Positions 27,264 through 34,699 of a stretch of DNA of 34,699 bases are shown here, piece by piece (positions within the stretch are counted from its first letter, which is position 1; each line of letters opens with the position of its first letter). The stretch is taken from contig JAJZLM010000025.1 in NCBI GenBank assembly GCA_021850635.1, forward strand, positions 1 through 34,699, written 5' to 3'. A program made the translations under genes and the position numbers. The notes below the pieces were generated by a model. That model was not told the DNA's origin, ran no database searches, and was given only the letters and a program-made list of their open reading frames with translations. The stretch comes from Nanobdellota archaeon (GTDB lineage Archaea; Nanobdellota; Nanobdellia; Parvarchaeales; Parvarchaeaceae).

Positions 27264-27336
27264 TAGCCCCGACCGGATTCGGACCGGTGTCTCAGGCTCC
27301 AAAGGCCTACGTGCTTGACCACTACACTACGGGGCT
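27264..27336 (-). tRNA. tRNA-Gln (TTG)
   Basis: 73-nt cloverleaf: AGCCCCG/CGGGGCT acceptor, D-arm GTGT/GCAC, anticodon loop CTTTGGA, T-arm ACCGG-TCCGAAT-CCGGT, discriminator A; CCA not encoded. Confidence 0.93.
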
Positions 27337-27400
27337 ATGATACTATGTTTAACCCTACAAAATATTAAAACTTGAATAGCCTTGGATTAAATTATAAAAC

Positions 27401-27409
27401 CTTTAAATA
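27401..27409 (+). promoter_or_regulatory. TATA box CTTTAAATA
   Basis: Centred 26 nt upstream of ATG 27431. Confidence 0.55.
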
Positions 27410-27430
27410 ACACTGCTTTCTAAGATTTAG

Positions 27431-28471
27431 ATGATACTTGAGATTCTGATAGCAGGGCTCATCTCTTTTTTGGCGGTTTTAGTGAGCGGCCAGTTCCTTG
27501 TTCCTATACTAGCGCAGATCGGCCTTACAGCACAGGACATAAATAAGAGGACTAGACCGATACTACCGACTAGTGGAGGGCTGATATTTATGCTCGGACT
27601 TTTCGCTGGTACACTTGCTCTAATATTTTCTGCAAATTATATAGTAAACACTGAAATAAACGTACAACTGCTGCTTCTAGCACTTATCAGCGCTGTTGCT
27701 ATATCCATGATAGGGTTCATAGATGACCTTATTGGTGGAAAGATAAGACTCTCCAGAGAAAACTTGAAAAAAATGGCTTCTAATTACGCCTTGTTCAATG
27801 GAGGGATAAAACAGTGGCAGAAACCGGTGCTTACATTGATCGCTGTATTGCCTCTCATGATGATAAACTGGGGCACACCGGTTATAAACATACCTTTTAT
27901 AGGAGCAGTGCAGATAAACCAAGTATTATTTACGCTTCTATTCATACCAATAGCGGTCATATTCTCGGCCAATGTATTCAATATGTTAGAGGGATTGAAC
28001 GGCCTATCGCTTCAGATGGGTCTAGTCGCCTTCATAGCATTGGGCCTGTTCTCTTTCCACATACAGTCGTATACGGCTTTCGCGATAGCAGTTATATCTG
28101 TTGGTGGCTTGCTCGCTTATATTTATTACGGTTCTTACCCTGCAAAGATACTACCCGGGGACTCACTCACTTACCTTATAGGTGGCGCTTTTGCGATAAC
28201 TGTCATCATAGGAAACATGGAAGCTTTGGGGGTTATATTATTAATACCTTGGTTCGCCGAGTTCATTCTTAAAGCTAGGAGAAGATTCCACGCCAACTCA
28301 TGGGGAATAGTGCAGAGAGATGATCGACTAAAGTCACCGCATGGGAATAAGATATACTCACTCACGCATATTTTCCTTAGAACTGGGAGATTCAAGGAGT
28401 GGCAGATAGTTTCACTGTTGACAGTTGTAGAAGTGGTGGTAGCTGCAATAGGTCTTCTTATAGTTTGGTAA
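27431..28471 (+). CDS. MraY/Alg7-like polyprenyl-phosphate HexNAc-1-phosphate transferase
   Basis: DINKRTRPILPTSGGLIFMLG, MIGFIDDLIGGKIR, NVFNMLEGLNGLSLQMG, PAKILPGDSLTYLIGGAFA; multi-TM. Confidence 0.9.
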   Translation: MILEILIAGLISFLAVLVSGQFLVPILAQIGLTAQDINKRTRPILPTSGGLIFMLGLFAGTLALIFSANYIVNTEINVQLLLLALISAVAISMIGFIDDLIGGKIRLSRENLKKMASNYALFNGGIKQWQKPVLTLIAVLPLMMINWGTPVINIPFIGAVQINQVLFTLLFIPIAVIFSANVFNMLEGLNGLSLQMGLVAFIALGLFSFHIQSYTAFAIAVISVGGLLAYIYYGSYPAKILPGDSLTYLIGGAFAITVIIGNMEALGVILLIPWFAEFILKARRRFHANSWGIVQRDDRLKSPHGNKIYSLTHIFLRTGRFKEWQIVSLLTVVEVVVAAIGLLIVW

Positions 28472-28505
28472 AAACACCTACCTTAAAGTAAATCAAAAGA
28501 ATAAG

Positions 28506-28514
28506 CTTATATTC
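28506..28514 (+). promoter_or_regulatory. TATA box CTTATATTC
   Basis: Centred 26 nt upstream of ATG 28536. Confidence 0.5.
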
Positions 28515-28535
28515 GGTTGCTTTCTATAGTATCTA

Positions 28536-29675
28536 ATGGAGAATAAAAACACTCCTTCAGATGATTTAAGAGACGGGCTTTTAGAGGATGTGTTTAAAAA
28601 ATTAAACGCGACCAAATATCTGTTGAACAAGAATTATTCTAAAATTAAAATAGGGAAATTATACGATATAAATGAACCTAAAAAAACATCAGAGCTGCTT
28701 GTATACAACGCAGAAAAGGGAACGATAAACATTAGAAAAACTAACCTTCTCATACCTATTATATTCCCAGAATATGTAAACACAAAAAACAAGGATAACA
28801 CGGCTAGACTAGCACCTACGTGTGTAGCAGACGATGTAACAGGAATTATGTATCTTACCCCTCAAGGTATATCATCCAATAAAGACTACTTCGATTCGAA
28901 TGGAAACAAGATAAACAATGTTGTGGGTTTAGAATTGATAATAAACGGAAAAGTAAATAATAACGTTAACCAAGATAAGAACAACGATAACGCAAAAAAG
29001 TTGGTTCCTTACAAGATAATAGAGAATTACTATGAACTTGGTGCTTACAACACAAAACGCATTATACTCTTCTTAACCGACGATACTAGCGGATATGAAG
29101 TTGTATACTACCCTGACCAGTCTCTACTAAGTATGGGATTAGACGACTTGGTTAAACACTCATTAAGTGACTACAGTAATAAGGACCTAAAACACATTGT
29201 GTTAGAACGCCTTAGGATGTCTTCTGGATATAAGAACAAGGCAATTGTGAGGAGTTCCCTCTATTCTTTCAGTATGGAAGACGATATATTTTCTAAATCC
29301 TTGATAAGCAACGACATTAAAGGCGCTATCCCTATAAAAGCTGAGATAATAGATCAAACCAATAGATTGGAAGTACGCGACTACACTCTAAAGATAAATT
29401 CTTTCCTCAACGGTACGCAGATAGATTTTCACGAACTTATGGACGCACAAATGGCTTCTTTCAGCAAAATAATCACGGAATATATACTAGAAGTAAATCC
29501 TAAGATCCTCAATGGGAAAGTGGAGTATTATAAAAATGGAAAACTTAAATCCTATGAACGCAATGAGTTTATGAATATGATAAGCGCTCTAAAAGAGGAT
29601 GATATAAAAAGTATACACGACTATATACGCGAAACCGAGAAAACCCGTGATAAAAACGAAGACCTTTATTTATAG
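28536..29675 (+). CDS. Uncharacterised protein, 379 aa, first gene of the rqcH operon
   Basis: Long ORF with promoter; 5 nt before the next gene; no family recognised. Confidence 0.72.
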   Translation: MENKNTPSDDLRDGLLEDVFKKLNATKYLLNKNYSKIKIGKLYDINEPKKTSELLVYNAEKGTINIRKTNLLIPIIFPEYVNTKNKDNTARLAPTCVADDVTGIMYLTPQGISSNKDYFDSNGNKINNVVGLELIINGKVNNNVNQDKNNDNAKKLVPYKIIENYYELGAYNTKRIILFLTDDTSGYEVVYYPDQSLLSMGLDDLVKHSLSDYSNKDLKHIVLERLRMSSGYKNKAIVRSSLYSFSMEDDIFSKSLISNDIKGAIPIKAEIIDQTNRLEVRDYTLKINSFLNGTQIDFHELMDAQMASFSKIITEYILEVNPKILNGKVEYYKNGKLKSYERNEFMNMISALKEDDIKSIHDYIRETEKTRDKNEDLYL

Positions 29676-29680
29676 GAAAT

Positions 29681-30151
29681 ATGGAAACTATATCAGTGAG
29701 CACGAATGTTGTCCAGTACGCCGGTGTTATGGACAGTCAGGATACTTATAACTTCATAAAAGACACTCTTACTGGAATGGGATATCGGGTAAGTGAGACT
29801 TCATTCGTACAATTTGGTGGAAACAACTACGCGATAACTTGGGTAGCCAAAAAGTTATTGGATGATTATATGGCGTACAAAATGACGATTAAACTAGATT
29901 ACCGTAGTCTTTCTGAATCTACAGCAATACAAAATGGAAAACAGGTCAAGGTAAACACGGGCGAACTCAAGATAACAATAATATCCGACCTCTTGCTAGA
30001 CTTCCTAGATAAATGGACGTCTGGAGTGTCTAAATTTGTGAGGCCGATTTATGACAAAATGAACCAGGACGTCATCAACCAGCGTAAGACCGCTTTTGAA
30101 AACGAAATAGGAGACTTTAAGAGCACACTAAAATCGCATTTCGGGCAGTGA
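29681..30151 (+). CDS. Uncharacterised protein, 156 aa
   Basis: ORF tightly packed between 379-aa gene and rqcH (gaps of 5 and 3 nt). Confidence 0.72.
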   Translation: METISVSTNVVQYAGVMDSQDTYNFIKDTLTGMGYRVSETSFVQFGGNNYAITWVAKKLLDDYMAYKMTIKLDYRSLSESTAIQNGKQVKVNTGELKITIISDLLLDFLDKWTSGVSKFVRPIYDKMNQDVINQRKTAFENEIGDFKSTLKSHFGQ

Positions 30152-30154
30152 CAT

Positions 30155-31900
30155 ATGTCAAGAAAGACTTTGTCCTCTTTCGACCTATTCAGGCTTGTCG
30201 GTGAGCTTTCTTTTTTAGACAACGGCATCATAAGAGACGTTAGAAGCAGGAAAAATGAGTTATACTTACTTATCTTCAAAGGAGAAGAACAGTGGCTAAG
30301 GATAATCCCAGGAAAATACATAGCCATATCTAGAAACAAACCAGAAGAGACTGCGGAGTACCCGTTCACTTTGAGGGTAAAAAACGCTCTGTCTGGGAAA
30401 AGAGTGCATATCTCAATGCATGGTTCTGACAGGATAATCGAAATCTCTTCGGATAACGTGAAGATTATCGCAGAGCTTTTCTCAAACGGCAATATCTCTC
30501 TTGTAAGCGACGGAGTGATAGAAATGTCTATGTTCATCCGTAGGTACGTTACTAGGACAGTCTCATCTGGGGAAAAATACGCATATCCAAGCGAAAAGAT
30601 AGACGTATTCTCCGCGGACTATAACAATTTTTCAGGAGCACTTTCTAGTTCAAAGACGGAAAGCGTAGTAAAGGCCATCGCAGTAGAATTATCACTTGGT
30701 GGCCTGTACGCAGAAGAACTGTGTTACAGATCTGGCATAAAAAAAGACAAAAAACCTAGCGAGCTTGACGAGAGCGATACAAGGAACCTATTCGATTGTT
30801 TCATGTCTATGTTATCAGAACCTGAAAAGCCCAGCATAATAGCGAAACAAAGCCTAGCTGTAATAGAAATAAAGCATACTACTGCCGATAGAGACTATTT
30901 CACAAGCATAAACGAAGCAGTGACTGAATTCTTTAGAGAAAGCATAAACACGGCAGAAAAACAGACCAAAAAAGAAAAGATAAACGAAGCCATCTCAGAA
31001 TACGAGAAAGCACTGGATTACATGAATTCTAATTATATTGATATTGAAGATGCTATCACTACAGCATCGGATTCGAAAACGCCAATCGAAGGCCGCAGAT
31101 CAATGCTCTCCGAAAATGGATGGAACCTAGATGGCAAATTTATAGTCAGGAACGACGACAAGAATGTAAAAATAGACGTCACTGTCCCTGTGAGGAAAAC
31201 TATCTCAGACTACTATGATAAGTTAAAGAAGCTCAAGTCTACCATGCAGAAAAAGGATCAACCTCATCCTGCATTCAGGAAGATCCCATTGATAAAGGAA
31301 GAATCTTGGTATTCTAAGTTTAGATGGGCTATCACAAGCAACGGATGTCTTGTCATAGTGGGAAAGGATTCGAACCAAAACATGTCATTATTGGAAAAAC
31401 ATACAGATAAGGAAGACTTGGTACTGCACGCTGATATATTTGGAAGTCCATTTGGAGTCATAAAACCCGGGAAGGCTGGCATTAAAAAGGAAGACATAGA
31501 AGAAGCCTCTTCCATAGTAGCGGCGTACTCATCTGCATGGAAGGCGGGCGCAGGAAACATAGATGTCTATTACGTGAAGCCTTCCCAAGTAAAAAAAGGA
31601 GCACCATCCGGCGAGTATCTAAAGAAAGGAGCTGCATATATAGAAGGTAAAAGGGAGTACATAAAGGATTCGCAGCTCGGGCTTTTCATATCCATTTATG
31701 TCAGCGATAAAGGATACTCGCTAGTCGTCACTGCACACAGACCCGACTCTGCACACGTTTTAATAAGGCCCGGCAACAAAAAAAGGGAGGACATAATAAA
31801 CAAGATAATAAAGATTTTTGCGGAGAACACTGGTGTCCTTGTCAGCAAAGATGCAGTAGATAAACTACTCCCACCAGGCAAAGCGTCGCTATCAAAGTAA
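30155..31900 (+). CDS. rqcH: RqcH/NEMF (Rqc2) family NFACT protein
   Basis: N-terminal NFACT-N region, coiled coil, NFACT-R: KFRWAITSNGCLVIVGKDSNQNMSLLEKHTDKEDLVLHADIFGSPFGVIKPG. Confidence 0.9.
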   Translation: MSRKTLSSFDLFRLVGELSFLDNGIIRDVRSRKNELYLLIFKGEEQWLRIIPGKYIAISRNKPEETAEYPFTLRVKNALSGKRVHISMHGSDRIIEISSDNVKIIAELFSNGNISLVSDGVIEMSMFIRRYVTRTVSSGEKYAYPSEKIDVFSADYNNFSGALSSSKTESVVKAIAVELSLGGLYAEELCYRSGIKKDKKPSELDESDTRNLFDCFMSMLSEPEKPSIIAKQSLAVIEIKHTTADRDYFTSINEAVTEFFRESINTAEKQTKKEKINEAISEYEKALDYMNSNYIDIEDAITTASDSKTPIEGRRSMLSENGWNLDGKFIVRNDDKNVKIDVTVPVRKTISDYYDKLKKLKSTMQKKDQPHPAFRKIPLIKEESWYSKFRWAITSNGCLVIVGKDSNQNMSLLEKHTDKEDLVLHADIFGSPFGVIKPGKAGIKKEDIEEASSIVAAYSSAWKAGAGNIDVYYVKPSQVKKGAPSGEYLKKGAAYIEGKREYIKDSQLGLFISIYVSDKGYSLVVTAHRPDSAHVLIRPGNKKREDIINKIIKIFAENTGVLVSKDAVDKLLPPGKASLSK

Positions 31901-31942
31901 TTGGGATTTTACAGCGCAAAGTCAGTCTAGCATAGATACTAA

Positions 31943-31951
31943 ATTTAAATA
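31943..31951 (+). promoter_or_regulatory. TATA box ATTTAAATA
   Basis: Centred 26 nt upstream of ATG 31973. Confidence 0.5.
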
Positions 31952-31972
31952 TTAAGCGGGTGGGTTATACTA

Positions 31973-32926
31973 ATGGTTTATATAAATCTCTGGAATCCGG
32001 TATATTACGGCTTGCTAAGCGCCCTGTTAATATCCTTCATTTTGGGGCTGATACACGGTATAACCCCAGATGAACACACATGGCCGATTACGTTCGCTTA
32101 TTCTGTTGGAAGTTATAGTACAAAGAAAGGAGCCAAAACCGGACTAATATTCTCTTTGGGTTTCACTATACAAAGAGCTGCATTGTCAGAACTTTCTTAT
32201 TTTGCACTCGCAGGCATATTCACTACGTCATTTGCATTCGGATTCACATATATTATAGTCGGCCTTGCGATGTTTCTCGCCGCTTTATACATAATACGCA
32301 GAGGCGAATACTACCATTTCCATTATCTATCCATAAAATTAGCTCATTTACTAGGCATACACGGGAAAAATAGTAGATACGAGGAACTTGAACTAAGACA
32401 CAAAGTGAACCCTGCTTATACTAATGAAAAGGACTTAATGAAACCAGTGCCGATAAACCTTGCTTTTGTCCACGGTATAATAGCGGGATTTGGTTTTGGT
32501 GCGTTTGCACTAATTCTATACACGACTATATCTCCTGCGATGCCAAGCCCATATATAGGTTGGGTCCCAGGGGCGGCGTTTGGACTAGGCACAATGGTTA
32601 TGCAGATATTGTTTGGCTCTTTCTTTGGGAAACTTCTGTATATAACTAAGAAGTTGACCCAAAAAGGAGTAATGGTGGTAGGAAAGACTATCACGGAGAT
32701 AGTGCTGAAGTATGGCGGCTTGGCTTTTGTCGTTGTAGGCGCGGCTATCTTAATATTCCCGCAGTTGATGTCCATAAGCATAATAACTAATATAAAGATA
32801 CACAATCTTGATTCGCTCGGTGTAGGATTCTTTCTTGTCGTAGTTGTCGTGGCAGTACTAGGATATTTGGGCTATAAGATCGGGCTCAAAAGAGCTAAAG
32901 CTCTCCACTATACCTCTAAAGCATGA
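31973..32926 (+). CDS. Multi-TM membrane protein, NicO/UreH-like putative metal transporter
   Basis: LGLIHGITPDEHTWPITFAYSVGSYS resembles the histidine/aspartate signature of Ni/Co transporters; several TM segments; His-rich loop EYYHFHYLSIKLAHLLGIHGK. Confidence 0.5.
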   Translation: MVYINLWNPVYYGLLSALLISFILGLIHGITPDEHTWPITFAYSVGSYSTKKGAKTGLIFSLGFTIQRAALSELSYFALAGIFTTSFAFGFTYIIVGLAMFLAALYIIRRGEYYHFHYLSIKLAHLLGIHGKNSRYEELELRHKVNPAYTNEKDLMKPVPINLAFVHGIIAGFGFGAFALILYTTISPAMPSPYIGWVPGAAFGLGTMVMQILFGSFFGKLLYITKKLTQKGVMVVGKTITEIVLKYGGLAFVVVGAAILIFPQLMSISIITNIKIHNLDSLGVGFFLVVVVVAVLGYLGYKIGLKRAKALHYTSKA

Positions 32927-32931
32927 AACGT

Positions 32932-33651
32932 TCAAACTTTGATTTTCTTGGCCACTTGCAGGAAATAATCCGTTATCGTTGAGATTATAGCCACGGTGAA
33001 GAACGCTCCAACTAGAGCATTTACAACTATAGTAAACGCGTATATTGGTTGCAGCAGCATTATATGTAGCACTACGAATTCAAAGAACACCACTATAAAC
33101 CAGATAACTAATAACAATGCGAAGATATCCCAAAATTTCCCTTTTGTGATTTCATAAGAATCGCTTAAGGCTTTACCAGGAGAGTCTTTCTTCAGAAGCA
33201 CAAACATCTGGCTTAGAACTAGTTTAATTGAAAGGAATATACCTGGTAGTACAAACGCTATAAAACCTGCTATTAGTATCACGCCCATAAGTATAGTCGT
33301 GGCAAGAAGACTGAGATAGTGACTAGCAGTCTCCTTAATCACTGACATGCTGCTTTTACTTCTTTTTGAAGAATAAGACACAACTATAAAACCGAAAAAG
33401 AAAAGTCCTACTAATCCAAGAAGTATATATAGAGGTAATATCAACCCAACATAATTATAAGAATAGGCCATGGCCATTGGATTATAAGAAGTGTTTGGTT
33501 GCATAAAAAAGGAATCCTGGGTGTACACCCCAATAACAGAAGAAGCGACACCTATAAGGAAAAATACTATTATCGGTGCTATAATTCTTTTATCTTTAAG
33601 GTAGAATGTGTTATAGAAACCTTTTTTTATAGCCGTGCTTATCGATGCCAT
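32932..33651 (-). CDS. Polytopic membrane protein, function unknown
   Basis: About six hydrophobic segments, e.g. IIAPIIVFFLIGVASSVIGVY and FWDIFALLLVIWFIVVFFEFVVL; 'LPGIFLSIKLVLSQMFVLL' resembles uncharacterised DUF-type archaeal membrane proteins. Confidence 0.65.
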   Translation of the reverse strand: MASISTAIKKGFYNTFYLKDKRIIAPIIVFFLIGVASSVIGVYTQDSFFMQPNTSYNPMAMAYSYNYVGLILPLYILLGLVGLFFFGFIVVSYSSKRSKSSMSVIKETASHYLSLLATTILMGVILIAGFIAFVLPGIFLSIKLVLSQMFVLLKKDSPGKALSDSYEITKGKFWDIFALLLVIWFIVVFFEFVVLHIMLLQPIYAFTIVVNALVGAFFTVAIISTITDYFLQVAKKIKV

Positions 33652-33921
33652 ATAATATTAAGTCTTTACCTATTAAAATGATTATTCTTAACGCTTATTC
33701 CATTATCTTAATACATAAATCGCATTGTATCTTGGAAGCAGATTCTTTAGCACTTTGCTCTCTACTGGTTAGTTCAGCCTCGGGCGGAACAGACTTAAGA
33801 AGTTAACGTCTCTTTTGTCTTCAAAATAGATAGACCTTAGAATATAATTTTACACTTCTTAGGAAGGAGATTTAAACTTTCAAAGCCGTAAATTCTATAT
33901 TTCGATGATCAGAAAAACAAA

Positions 33922-34699
33922 CTAAGAAACGCTTCCAAAGCTCACAGAAGGCATTACTCCGTTTGGAGGATAGGCACGGACACGGGCCCATTGTGCATAA
34001 ATTTTTTCTTCTGAATCGAACATTTGGAATGCAAGGCTTTCATTTGTTACCGCTTGAATGTTATTTAAAGAATAAGTCAATGTTCTATAATTATACCCGC
34101 CGGATATATCTGTTGAGTTAATCCACACAGAGAATATATCATTATTATTGTTTGCAGTAAACGGGTGGTAAACAGATTGTGTATCATTCCAAGCGAATAT
34201 AGCATATTGATTTTGACTTGAGTCCACAATGTCAATTATATATTGGTAAGGATTAGTATAACCAAATTGCATATACGAAGAGCCGGTCATATTACCATAA
34301 AATTCTGCCACACTCGTTTGTGGATCAAACATTTCATTTGCTCGTAATTGCGCCCAGGAACTACCCCCTGTAAGAGTCAACCCATTGTTCACAGTTACAA
34401 TCCCACCGGTCTGGGTTATGCCGTTTGTCCAATCTTGTGTATTCAAGCTTGTTCCTGCAAAATTATCATAAAAGTTGAAAACATTCACTCCATCATCGTA
34501 TTCCGCATATGTGGGAGAAAGCCGTGGGGCTTCTCCTATATTGTTTGTGTTAAAGAGATTTGTAGACGTAGAAGCAAAGCCCATATAAATCGTCTGCTTG
34601 GAGCCTACGGGGATTGATGAAGTCAACTTGACCCACCAGATAGCATGGGTTGAAGTGTAGTTTTCTAACCAGGAATCAAGAATCTGGCCAGTCACCGAG
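33922..34699 (-). CDS. DUF2341-type surface protein with LamG-like region, C-terminal part (N-terminus beyond window)
   Basis: VTGQILDSWLENYTSTHAIWWVKLTSSIPVGSKQTIYMGFAS...DDGVNVFNFYDNFAGTSLNTQDWT; frame stays open to the right edge. Confidence 0.75.
   Translation of the reverse strand, partial: SVTGQILDSWLENYTSTHAIWWVKLTSSIPVGSKQTIYMGFASTSTNLFNTNNIGEAPRLSPTYAEYDDGVNVFNFYDNFAGTSLNTQDWTNGITQTGGIVTVNNGLTLTGGSSWAQLRANEMFDPQTSVAEFYGNMTGSSYMQFGYTNPYQYIIDIVDSSQNQYAIFAWNDTQSVYHPFTANNNNDIFSVWINSTDISGGYNYRTLTYSLNNIQAVTNESLAFQMFDSEEKIYAQWARVRAYPPNGVMPSVSFGSVS

Noticed and set aside
27127-27318. 63-aa plus-strand ORF in front of tRNA-Gln
   Set aside because: C-terminal 'SPDRIRTGVSGSKGLRA' is the antisense translation of the tRNA gene; no start signal of note.
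25818-27336. Integrative element between the two tRNA genes
   Set aside because: No integrase, transposase or duplicated tRNA 3' end (att-like repeat) was seen; only one intact gene is carried, so a defined mobile element is not supported.
1-34699. CRISPR arrays, transposons, rRNA genes, phage modules
   Set aside because: No regularly spaced repeats, transposase/integrase motifs or rRNA-like stretches were noticed on reading the window.

Overview
Gene-dense archaeal chromosome segment of about 34.7 kb. It carries TATA boxes about 25 nt upstream of start codons, an archaeal-type CCA enzyme, ScpA/ScpB/SMC, CDC48/VAT and archaeal ribosomal proteins. The compact, divergent character suggests a DPANN-type lineage, but that placement is inference. 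Main blocks: (i) methyltransferase C-terminus, two uncharacterised ORFs, CDC48 AAA ATPase, ScpA, ScpB; (ii) HIT-family protein, small membrane protein, TrmB-type regulator, SMC; (iii) zinc-ribbon protein and KsgA/Dim1; (iv) complex I membrane-arm cluster nuoJKLMN; (v) a truncated S10-type ribosomal cluster L2-S19-L22-S3-L29, in which L29 (58 aa) is missing from the ORF track; (vi) calcineurin-like phosphoesterase, SPFH/stomatin, Lhr-like helicase; (vii) CCA-adding enzyme, tRNA-Asn(GTT), a DUF2419/queuosine-salvage (Qng1-like) protein, tRNA-Gln(TTG); (viii) GlcNAc-1-P transferase family protein, two uncharacterised ORFs with an RqcH/NEMF homolog; (ix) NicO-like and other membrane proteins and a DUF2341-type surface protein running off the right edge. 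Best leads: a Qng1/DUF2419 homolog in an archaeon between two tRNA genes; a HIT protein lacking its nucleophilic His; an 83-nt out-of-frame overlap of S3 with L29; an operon joining CDC48 and ScpAB with an uncharacterised upstream partner; two uncharacterised proteins operonic with RqcH; and a divergent ribosomal protein L2 motif. No CRISPR array, transposase, integrase or phage gene was seen.
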